From a virus: 22,883 nucleotides of DNA. Location: positions 1 through 22,883 of the IMG/VR virus record IMGVR_UViG_3300043438_000284; one strand, written 5' to 3'. Numbering within the stretch: position 1 is the first letter of the stretch; the number at the start of each line of letters is the position of its first letter. Below, piece after piece: positions 7,601 through 13,193 of this stretch. Position numbers and translations under genes: made by a program. The notes beneath the pieces were generated by a model that saw nothing but the letters and a program-made list of their open reading frames with translations, searched no databases and was not told where the DNA came from.

Positions 7601-7635
7601 ATACATCTAACTCAATCAAGAAAGGCACCATCCTT

Positions 7636-9681
7636 ATGTCAGATTTTTTCTCCTTCAGACTTCCAGTAGATTTTGTTGAAAAATACACTACTGTAGAGGC
7701 ACCATTTGGTTTTAAAGACGCAGGAGAAAACTCCATTGGAGAAATTACTTTTGCAAGAACCTATTCTCGCATCAAAGAAGACGGAACTAAAGAACGCTGG
7801 TATGAGGTTTGTCGGAGAGTTATTGAGGGTATGTATTCTGTCCAGAAGAATCATGCAAAAGATAACCGCCTACCATGGAATGACTACAAGGCCCAGAAGT
7901 CTGCACAAGAAGCTTTTGATCGTATGTTTAACCTAAAGTGGACACCACCAGGACGTGGCATGTGGACATTTGGAACACCACTAACAATGGAAAAGCGTAA
8001 CTCTGCAGCACTACAGAACTGTGCCGTTGTATCTACAAAAGACTTAGACAAGAATGATCCAGGAGCTTTGTTTGCTTGGGTAATGGATGCTCTTATGCTT
8101 GGTATTGGTGTTGGCTTTGATACCCTTGGACAAGACAAGGCCTTTCCAATCCACGCACCAACGGAGCCAAAGGTAGTCTACGAGATTCCAGACACTCGTG
8201 AAGGTTGGGTAGAAGCTACAAGATTACTTCTTAACTCATTCTTGAGACCAAACCAAAATATTCAAGAGCTAGACTACTCGCTCATTAGACCATTAGGTGC
8301 ACCAATCAAAGGCTTTGGAGGAACTGCTTCAGGACCTGGACCACTAATTGCTTTGCATGAACAGATTAGTAAAGTTATTGGTGGAAGAGCTGGAGAAACT
8401 TTAGACTCTCGTGCGATTGTAGATATCATTAATCTAATTGGAACCTGTGTTGTATCAGGAAACGTGCGTCGTTCTGCTACTCTAGCTTTGGGTGTGGAGG
8501 GCGATGATGATTTCTTAAACCTAAAGAATGCAGAAGCTTTTCCAGAGCGCAACAGTTATGATCCAAAAAATCCAGGGTGGGCATGGATGAGCAATAACTC
8601 TATCTCTGCTACTGTTGGTATGGATTACTCAAAGTATGTAGATCGTATTGTAGATAACGGAGAGCCAGGATTTATTTGGTTAGATGTTGCTCGTAACTAT
8701 GGACGTTTGGCAGACCAACCAGATGGTGCAGACTACCGTGTAGTAGGCTTTAATCCGTGTGCAGAACAGCCACTGGAGTCCTATGAGCTCTGTACCCTAG
8801 TTGAGGTACACCTAAACCGTCATGAGTCCAAGGAGGACTTCCTACGGACTCTGAAGTTTGCCTATCTATATGGTAAGACTGTTACTTTGTTGCCAACACA
8901 CTGGCAGCAGACTAATGGAATCATGCAGCGTAATCGTCGTATTGGAACATCCCTGACAGGCATTGCATCTTTTGCTGATGAGAATGGTCTTCCAACTGTT
9001 CGTAACTGGATGGATGAAGGATACAACAAGATTCGTTTCTATGACAAGAAGTATTCTGAATGGCTATGTGTTCGTGAATCAATTCGTGTAACTACCGTAA
9101 AACCATCTGGGTCAGTATCACTTCTATCAGGTGCAACACCTGGAGTTCACTGGGGTCCAGGCGGTGCTTTCTACCTACGTGCTATTCGTTTTGGAAACAC
9201 AGACCCAATGTTACACCTTTTTAAAGCTGCAGGGTATAAGTGTGAAGACGACCTAGTATCAGCAAATACTACAGTTGTATACTTCCCAATTAAGTCTGGA
9301 CAAAAGCGTAGCGAGAAGCAGGTATCTTTGTTTGAGAAGATGTCTCTTGCTGCAACTGCTCAAGAGTATTGGTCAGACAATGGTGTATCAGTAACTCTAT
9401 CCTTTGACAAGGAAACAGAAAAGCAGCACGTAGCATCTGTTCTTAATATGTACGAGGGTAAGCTAAAGGCTGTATCATTCTTGCCAATGGGTAACACTGT
9501 ATACCCACAGCAACCATACACAGAGATTACAGAAGATGAGTATGACTACTACATTGGTCGTATTGCTAAGATTGACTTCTCTGCAATTTACGACGGTGTA
9601 GATAATCTAGAAGCACTTGGAGAATCATACTGTACAACAGACTACTGTGAAATTAAAATTCCAGACAAGAGAGCAAGGTAA
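7636..9681 (+). CDS. nrdJ: Adenosylcobalamin-dependent (class II) ribonucleotide reductase
   Basis: 681 residues of the monomeric ribonucleoside-triphosphate reductase type. The catalytic cysteines are all present: C129 (LQNCAVV), C375 in NPCAEQ as the thiyl-radical site with E377, C386 (YELC), and the C-terminal pair C666/C671 (CTTDYC). The spacings of 11 residues (375-386) and 5 residues (666-671) equal those of the Lactobacillus leichmannii enzyme (408-419 and 731-736). It reduces ribonucleotides to deoxyribonucleotides with coenzyme B12, so the phage depends on host or environmental cobalamin, but not on oxygen or a second subunit. It is somewhat shorter than that enzyme. AAAGG at 7621-7625 precedes the ATG by 10 bases. 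It is transcribed with the thioredoxin, whose start overlaps its stop. Confidence 0.95.
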   Translation: MSDFFSFRLPVDFVEKYTTVEAPFGFKDAGENSIGEITFARTYSRIKEDGTKERWYEVCRRVIEGMYSVQKNHAKDNRLPWNDYKAQKSAQEAFDRMFNLKWTPPGRGMWTFGTPLTMEKRNSAALQNCAVVSTKDLDKNDPGALFAWVMDALMLGIGVGFDTLGQDKAFPIHAPTEPKVVYEIPDTREGWVEATRLLLNSFLRPNQNIQELDYSLIRPLGAPIKGFGGTASGPGPLIALHEQISKVIGGRAGETLDSRAIVDIINLIGTCVVSGNVRRSATLALGVEGDDDFLNLKNAEAFPERNSYDPKNPGWAWMSNNSISATVGMDYSKYVDRIVDNGEPGFIWLDVARNYGRLADQPDGADYRVVGFNPCAEQPLESYELCTLVEVHLNRHESKEDFLRTLKFAYLYGKTVTLLPTHWQQTNGIMQRNRRIGTSLTGIASFADENGLPTVRNWMDEGYNKIRFYDKKYSEWLCVRESIRVTTVKPSGSVSLLSGATPGVHWGPGGAFYLRAIRFGNTDPMLHLFKAAGYKCEDDLVSANTTVVYFPIKSGQKRSEKQVSLFEKMSLAATAQEYWSDNGVSVTLSFDKETEKQHVASVLNMYEGKLKAVSFLPMGNTVYPQQPYTEITEDEYDYYIGRIAKIDFSAIYDGVDNLEALGESYCTTDYCEIKIPDKRAR

Positions 9682-9932
9682 TGAAACAACTATTACACTT
9701 TACAGCAACATGGTGTCAGCCGTGTAAACAAATGGAACCACTGATTGCAAAACTTGTTTCAGAAAATTTAGATATAAACTATGACAAGATTGACGTGAGT
9801 GATGAGTTTGATCCAGCAGTTGAGTATGGTGTTAAAGGTGTTCCAACTTTTATTGCAATAATTAACGGTAAAGAAGTTTCTAGACACACTGGAACTGCAA
9901 CAGAAGAAAAGTTGTTGAGTCTTTTTAATTAA
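9681..9932 (+). CDS. Thioredoxin/glutaredoxin-like protein
   Basis: 83 residues with the active site W11-C12-Q-P-C15-K and the cis-proline motif GVPTF (P56), so the thioredoxin fold is intact in its short phage form. It most likely re-reduces the C-terminal cysteine pair of the adjacent RNR. The ATG overlaps the RNR stop (TAATG), ensuring coupled synthesis. CQPC is unlike the CGPC of typical thioredoxins and the CPYC of glutaredoxins, so the reductase partner is uncertain. Confidence 0.9.
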   Translation: MKQLLHFTATWCQPCKQMEPLIAKLVSENLDINYDKIDVSDEFDPAVEYGVKGVPTFIAIINGKEVSRHTGTATEEKLLSLFN

Positions 9933-9938
9933 ATAAAA

Positions 9939-9947
9939 TGGTATAAT
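9939..9947 (+). promoter_or_regulatory. Extended -10 promoter for the secreted proline-rich protein
   Basis: TGGTATAAT is a perfect extended -10 seven bases after the thioredoxin stop; no convincing -35 is seen at the right distance. The predicted start is near 9954, so the leader before ATT 9989 is about 35 bases and begins with the hairpin at 9951-9977. Confidence 0.6.
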
Positions 9948-9950
9948 AGT

Positions 9951-9977
9951 CTTGTTAGAGATAACCCCACTAACAAG
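9951..9977 (+). repeat. 8-bp inverted repeat at the mRNA 5' end, overlapping the ribosome site
   Basis: CTTGTTAG (9951-9958) and CTAACAAG (9970-9977) are exact inverted copies with an 11-base loop. The right arm covers the first three bases of the AAGGAG ribosome site (9975-9980). The predicted transcription start (about 9954) would trim the left arm by up to three bases. The hairpin could protect the 5' end or dampen translation. Confidence 0.6.
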
Positions 9978-9988
9978 GAGACCCCACA

Positions 9989-11392
9989 ATTAAAAAATTT
10001 TTATATTCAGCAATAGTCTTAGCTATATTTTCTTTATCATTACTTTGGCCAACTACTGCTAAAGCATCTACAACTGCAGTGTGCGACACCTATCAAGTCA
10101 ATGGTGGTGATCAAGCATTCTTGATGAATTTAAATACCCCACTAGAATTTGGTGGCACTGTATATAATGGTAACGTTTACATAAGTCCAAAAGGAACTAT
10201 AACTTTTGGTCAGGGTGATTATACTTTTTGGGATTATCCAGCAACACCATCCATATCAATTGGCTCATGGGACTATCACGCTTTTGCAAATGACGCAAGC
10301 TCTCAGTGGGATCCAGGATGGGGTATTGGCAAAGATTTATACGTTAAGTATGGATCAACAGCAACTTCTATTTGCGTTGACTGGAAAGTAATGGTTTGGG
10401 GTCAGTCTTCTGGAGACCCAGTCTATATTAGAATGTTAGCACAGGTAGATCCAGTAAACTATACTTGGACTCCAACCTATCAGGTAAGCTCTAATGCACC
10501 AGGAGGAGCTAGATATGGTGTTCGTTATACTCAGGGTGGTCAGGTATTTCCTTTAGAGATTCAGACAATAACTGAGCCACCAACACCAGAACCTACGATA
10601 GAGCCTACCCCAGAACCCACTCCAGAAGAGCCCACGCCTAGTCCTACGCCTACACCAGAGCCTTCCCCAGAAGAACCTACCCCAAGCCCCTCACCAACTC
10701 CAGAGCCGTCTCCAGAGCCCACGCCTGAGCCTAGTCCAACTCCCTCTCCAGTCGAACCTGTTGAACCTGTCGTGCCACCAACCAACCCAGTAGACCCAAC
10801 ACCAGAACCTTCCCTGGAGCCTGAGCCAGTAGTCCCGCCAGAAATACAGCCAGAGGAACCAGAGCAAGCAGTAACGCCAATTGAAGAACCTGAAGAATCT
10901 GTAGAACCTTCACCCGAATTAACTCCTTCTATTATAGAACCAGAAGAAGAGTCTATCACATCTGCGGAAGAATTACCAGTAGATATTTCTTCAGAAGAAC
11001 TTCTGAACATAGACCTAGATCAAATTGAAGCAACGGATCTTTCTGAGGATCAGGTAGAAGCACTTGTTGAAGCAGCCCTGGAAGTGTTTGAAACAGCAGA
11101 ACCAGGATCTGACGAATACGAACAAGCTCTTGACGCTCTATTCCTAGCAGCTGAAGCAGACGACATCGTATTAGATGAGGCCCTAGCAGCCATCCCGCTT
11201 CTTGGAGACGTTCTTGGTGGAGCCACAGAACTTGTTAACTTTCTTGGAAATGCGGGGGCAGACATGAGTCCAGAAGTTAGAGAAGACTCAGAAAAAGTAG
11301 TAGTTACAGCAATTGTTGCAGTGCAAGCAGCACTATCAGCAGTTTCTATAAGCGGTATAGCAACAACAGTTAATTTAAGAAATGGAGCATAA
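9989..11392 (+). CDS. Secreted proline-rich surface-type protein with an ATT start codon
   Basis: The first canonical in-frame start is GTG 10079, but the frame is open from 9974 and encodes a textbook signal peptide upstream. Reading from ATT 9989 gives (M)KKFLYSAIVLAIFSLSLLW, then PTTAKA with cleavage expected after A26. AAGGAG at 9975-9980 lies eight bases before the ATT, and no ATG, GTG or TTG exists in between. The 467-residue product has a beta-rich domain with many aromatics (about 27-190), a Pro/Glu/Thr/Ser linker (about 196-310) like wall-spanning spacers of Gram-positive surface proteins, an acidic helical region, and a hydrophobic segment near 437-461. The last could anchor it in the membrane. 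No lipobox or LPXTG motif is seen. It is probably exported by the host Sec system; the role (surface alteration, exclusion, adhesion) is unknown. Confidence 0.75.
   Translation: MKKFLYSAIVLAIFSLSLLWPTTAKASTTAVCDTYQVNGGDQAFLMNLNTPLEFGGTVYNGNVYISPKGTITFGQGDYTFWDYPATPSISIGSWDYHAFANDASSQWDPGWGIGKDLYVKYGSTATSICVDWKVMVWGQSSGDPVYIRMLAQVDPVNYTWTPTYQVSSNAPGGARYGVRYTQGGQVFPLEIQTITEPPTPEPTIEPTPEPTPEEPTPSPTPTPEPSPEEPTPSPSPTPEPSPEPTPEPSPTPSPVEPVEPVVPPTNPVDPTPEPSLEPEPVVPPEIQPEEPEQAVTPIEEPEESVEPSPELTPSIIEPEEESITSAEELPVDISSEELLNIDLDQIEATDLSEDQVEALVEAALEVFETAEPGSDEYEQALDALFLAAEADDIVLDEALAAIPLLGDVLGGATELVNFLGNAGADMSPEVREDSEKVVVTAIVAVQAALSAVSISGIATTVNLRNGA
10573..10830 (+). repeat. Degenerate Pro/Thr/Glu-coding repeat tract
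   Basis: Irregular repeats of codons for PTPEPT, PSPEEP and PTPSP units in the secreted protein. The bases vary at third positions, so selection seems to act on the peptide rather than the DNA. The same tract produces the long glycine/serine-rich shadow reading frame on the minus strand. Confidence 0.75.
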
Positions 11393-11393
11393 C

Positions 11394-11579
11394 ATGAAAT
11401 TCTTAACAGCATTAGCTAAGGACGTCATAGATCAAGCATGGACATTGCTTGGTATGGTCGTAGCTTGGCTTGTCCTTGAAGGTTCCGCTAAGGAACTTAC
11501 AGGAAACCTCATATTAATAACCCTATTAGTATGGATAGTAACATTTCCAATCTTTCGTTATGAAAAGGAGGATAAATAA
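11394..11579 (+). CDS. Small two-span membrane protein (holin candidate)
   Basis: 61 residues from ATG 11394, with GGAG at 11384-11387 six bases upstream; an in-frame ATG at 11382 lies before that site and is unlikely to be used. Two hydrophobic stretches, about residues 15-30 (WTLLGMVVAWLVL) and 37-53 (LILITLLVWIVTFPIF), are joined by a short charged turn, with a charged tail ending RYEKEDK. This is the size and layout of a class II holin. No lysin gene is adjacent; the lysins lie 3 kb downstream, so the call is tentative. Confidence 0.6.
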   Translation: MKFLTALAKDVIDQAWTLLGMVVAWLVLEGSAKELTGNLILITLLVWIVTFPIFRYEKEDK

Positions 11580-11581
11580 TC

Positions 11582-11860
11582 ATGGGAGGTAAAATGAAGC
11601 AACCAGCAGTAACGGGTGGTTTGGATACCATCATAAACATCTTTTGGAGAATTATAGCAGTATTTGCAGCATCAGGACTAACGGTCTTAGGTGCTGGAGC
11701 AGTCGTTGGTGTTGAGCTATGGGATGCTGTCTTTATGGCAGGTATTCTAGGCGTAGCCACAGTGATTGAAAAACTAGCTAGATCTTTCCTAGAAGATGGA
11801 AAGCTTACTATGTCAGAGATTAATGAAGCCTTTGCTAAGGTAGACAAAAACTCTAAGTAA
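11582..11860 (+). CDS. Holin-like membrane protein
   Basis: 92 residues from ATG 11582, where AAGGAGG at 11565-11571 lies ten bases upstream; ATG 11594 with GGAGG four bases before it is the alternative and would drop four residues. One or two membrane spans cover residues 17-65 (IINIFWRIIAVFAASGLTVL, then a Gly/Ala/Val-rich segment and a second hydrophobic stretch). A soluble acidic tail follows. The layout recalls the r1t-type holins of actinophages. Together with the 61-residue gene before it, it could form a holin/antiholin pair. It ends seven bases before a strong promoter. Confidence 0.6.
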   Translation: MGGKMKQPAVTGGLDTIINIFWRIIAVFAASGLTVLGAGAVVGVELWDAVFMAGILGVATVIEKLARSFLEDGKLTMSEINEAFAKVDKNSK

Positions 11861-11867
11861 GCAATAG

Positions 11868-11896
11868 TTGACAGTCCCCTCTGGGTAGTGTATAAT
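11868..11896 (+). promoter_or_regulatory. Perfect consensus sigma-70/SigA promoter
   Basis: TTGACA at 11868-11873, a 17-base spacer and TATAAT at 11891-11896 match the consensus at all 12 positions. This is the best promoter in the window. Transcription should start near 11903. It also rules out ATG 11895 as the start of the next gene, since that codon lies within the -10. Confidence 0.9.
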
Positions 11897-11920
11897 GAAG
11901 ATACACCATTTTAGAGGGGA
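11875..11920 (+). repeat. Nested inverted repeats spanning promoter and ribosome site
   Basis: TCCCCTCT (11875-11882) and AGAGGGGA (11913-11920) are exact inverted copies. Inside them GTGTAT (11888-11893) and ATACAC (11901-11906) are a second exact pair. The outer left arm is in the promoter spacer, the outer right arm is the ribosome binding site, and the inner left arm covers the first half of the -10. In a transcript reading through from upstream, the two stems could stack and bury the ribosome site. Confidence 0.7.
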
Positions 11921-11927
11921 TTTTGTC

Positions 11928-12458
11928 ATGACCTGTATAGCTGCCATTAAAGCCAATGGCAAAGTATATATGGCTGGAGATCGTGGGGCATCAACTGATG
12001 ACACCATCATGCATATTTCTAAGCCAAAAGTTAAAGCATTTGGTCCATATGTAATAGGATATGGAGGAACTATGGAAGGTCAAAGATTACAATATAGCTT
12101 TGATCCTCCAAAACCACATCCAGATGAAGACCTAGATGTTTTTATGCACACAACATTTCTAAAATATCTTAAAGATTTTTATGAAGAATGGTGGGTTGAA
12201 ACATCAAAAGATGCAGAACTAGAAATGTTAATTTCAATTAAAGACAAGCTGTATGAGCATACCTCTTCAGACATGTCTATGAATGAGTTTTCTTCTAACT
12301 TCTTATCTATTGGATCTGGTTCATCCTTTGCTATGGGATATTTATCTGCAACTGTTTCTACTAAGATGACCCCAGAAAAAATGGTAGAAGGTGCAGTAAA
12401 AACTGCAATTAAATTTTCACCAACTTGCTCTGGCACCGTTGACATTCTATCCACTTAG
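11928..12458 (+). CDS. Proteasome/HslV-like Ntn hydrolase
   Basis: From ATG 11928 (GAGGGGA at 11914-11920) the product is 176 residues and begins Met-Thr-Cys-Ile-Ala-Ala-Ile. Removing the Met leaves Thr1, as in HslV and proteasome beta subunits. Counting from that Thr, D17 (AGDRG), K33 and S129 (within GSGS) fall exactly at the positions of the known catalytic and supporting residues. The mature length of 175 is that of HslV. D166 of archaeal proteasomes is not conserved (Cys here). Such enzymes cut peptide bonds inside ring-shaped chambers, in HslV fed by the HslU ATPase; no ATPase partner is seen nearby. Related phage proteins could be capsid-maturation or host-protein proteases, or inactive ring proteins. 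The promoter directly upstream suggests separate, strong expression. Confidence 0.8.
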   Translation: MTCIAAIKANGKVYMAGDRGASTDDTIMHISKPKVKAFGPYVIGYGGTMEGQRLQYSFDPPKPHPDEDLDVFMHTTFLKYLKDFYEEWWVETSKDAELEMLISIKDKLYEHTSSDMSMNEFSSNFLSIGSGSSFAMGYLSATVSTKMTPEKMVEGAVKTAIKFSPTCSGTVDILST

Positions 12459-12473
12459 GAGTACAATATACCT

Positions 12474-12734
12474 ATGAATAAAAAAACATTTGACGAATGG
12501 CTACAAGAAGGACTCTCTCTAGGGTTTTGTGGTCCAGCAATTTGTTATCCACATGACGGATTGCCATTAACTGAACAAGAAGATGAGCAATTTGGTGAGG
12601 GTGAAGATCCTTGCATACACATTATAAGACTCTACGAAGACTTGGAAACAAAGAAAGCAGTAGAAGAAAATCATTCTCCTTCTGTGTGGAGAGCAACCAA
12701 TAGTGGTTTTGACTTAACAATAAAGAAAGACTAA
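12474..12734 (+). CDS. Conserved-type small phage protein with three cysteines
   Basis: 86 acidic residues: an FDEWLQEG start, then GFCGPAICYPHDG, GEDPCIHIIRLYED and, near the end, SPSVWR. The three cysteines with a histidine in YPHDG could bind a metal. The pattern resembles a family of small actinophage proteins of unknown function that I know only as hypothetical. GGAG at 12457-12460 lies rather far (13 bases) upstream. It is followed within two bases by a very short basic gene. Confidence 0.7.
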   Translation: MNKKTFDEWLQEGLSLGFCGPAICYPHDGLPLTEQEDEQFGEGEDPCIHIIRLYEDLETKKAVEENHSPSVWRATNSGFDLTIKKD

Positions 12735-12735
12735 A

Positions 12736-12843
12736 ATGGCAAAAACAAAAGGTAACAGAAATGACAACCGCCCAAATGGAAAAGCTGCAAAAAAGCATCC
12801 AAAGATTTTTGATGCTATCAAGCGTCGTTTAATAAATAAATAG
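12736..12843 (+). CDS. 35-residue basic protein
   Basis: ATG 12736 begins one base after the previous stop and runs to TAG 12843, six bases before the tRNA-Asn. The product is strongly basic (AKTKGNRN start, GKAAKKHPK, IKRRLINK end) and could bind nucleic acid. The ribosome site is only a weak purine run. The codon use looks like that of its neighbours and the gene fills the gap neatly, but at this size the evidence is limited. Confidence 0.5.
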   Translation: MAKTKGNRNDNRPNGKAAKKHPKIFDAIKRRLINK

Positions 12844-12849
12844 TAACAA

Positions 12850-12921
12850 TGATCCATAGCTCAACGGCAGAGCAGAGAGCTGTTAACTCTAAGGTTCCTG
12901 GTTCGAATCCAGGTGGGTCAG
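12850..12921 (+). tRNA. tRNA-Asn (anticodon GTT)
   Basis: Cloverleaf: acceptor TGATCCA (12850-12856) with TGGGTCA (12914-12920, one T-G pair), D stem GCTC/GAGC, anticodon loop CTGTTAA with GTT at 12882-12884, T stem CCTGG/CCAGG with loop TTCGAAT, and discriminator G. Position 27-43 is a G-A mismatch. CCA is not encoded. Confidence 0.93.
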
Positions 12922-12926
12922 CTAAT

Positions 12927-12975
12927 GGTGTGGTCCATACCACTCTCAAGGGTAGAAGAGATAAAAATGGACACC
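12927..12975 (+). repeat. Hairpin-forming spacer between tRNA-Asn and tRNA-Gly
   Basis: GGTGT + TCCAT (12927-12931 and 12934-12938, two-base bulge between) pairs with ATGGACACC (12967-12975). The enclosed loop is 28 bases. The structure starts 5 bases after one tRNA and ends one base before the next, so it fills the spacer. Confidence 0.5.
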
Positions 12976-12976
12976 A

Positions 12977-13047
12977 GTGACTATCGCATAATGGTAGTGT
13001 GTAACCTTGCCAAGGTTAATGTGCGAGTTCAATTCTCGCTAGTCACT
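12977..13047 (+). tRNA. tRNA-Gly (anticodon GCC)
   Basis: Acceptor GTGACTA (12977-12983) with TAGTCAC (13040-13046) pairs perfectly. Anticodon stem TAACC/GGTTA with loop TTGCCAA (GCC at 13009-13011), T stem GCGAG/CTCGC with loop TTCAATT, discriminator T. The D stem contains two G-T pairs. CCA is not encoded. Confidence 0.93.
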
Positions 13048-13049
13048 CT

Positions 13050-13097
13050 GAGAGTATCCTAGCATGACTCATAAGAACCATTTCACTGGATGCTCTC
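13050..13097 (+). repeat. Hairpin-forming spacer between tRNA-Gly and tRNA-Asp
   Basis: GAGAGTATCC (13050-13059) pairs with GGATGCTCTC (13088-13097) over 10 bp with a single T-G wobble, again enclosing exactly 28 bases. It occupies the spacer from 2 bases after tRNA-Gly to 4 bases before tRNA-Asp. It is too short for a tRNA and lacks a T arm. Confidence 0.55.
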
Positions 13098-13101
13098 TTT
13101 A

Positions 13102-13175
13102 GGCTCTGTAGCTCAGTTGGTTAGAGCACTACCCTGTCACGGTAGGGGTCGCCAGTTCAAGTCTGGTCAGAGTCG
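13102..13175 (+). tRNA. tRNA-Asp (anticodon GTC)
   Basis: Acceptor GGCTCTG (13102-13108) with CAGAGTC (13168-13174, one G-T pair), D stem GCTC/GAGC, anticodon stem CTACC/GGTAG with loop CTGTCAC (GTC at 13136-13138), T stem GCCAG/CTGGT with loop TTCAAGT, discriminator G. CCA is not encoded. Confidence 0.94.
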
Positions 13176-13193
13176 CAAGGAAAGAGGTATTCT

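Noticed and set aside
10162-10168. TATAAT as a promoter inside the proline-rich gene
   Set aside because: It lies within the conserved-looking beta domain, with no -35, no TGn extension and no gene start downstream.
10573-10830. CRISPR-like array
   Set aside because: The repeats are irregular, have no spacers and code for a proline-rich linker.
10561-11010. 149-residue Gly/Ser-rich reading frame on the minus strand
   Set aside because: It is the mirror of the Pro/Glu/Thr-rich repeat in the real gene; no promoter or ribosome site.
10079-11392. GTG 10079 as the start of the proline-rich protein
   Set aside because: It has no ribosome site and would remove a complete signal peptide encoded in frame just upstream; ATT 9989 with AAGGAG fits better.
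11895-12458. ATG 11895 as the start of the Ntn hydrolase
   Set aside because: The codon lies inside the -10 of a perfect promoter and would mask the N-terminal Thr; ATG 11928 has its own ribosome site.
13050-13097. A fifth tRNA gene between tRNA-Gly and tRNA-Asp
   Set aside because: It has an acceptor-like stem and a CTCATAA stretch, but is only 48 bases with no T arm or anticodon stem.
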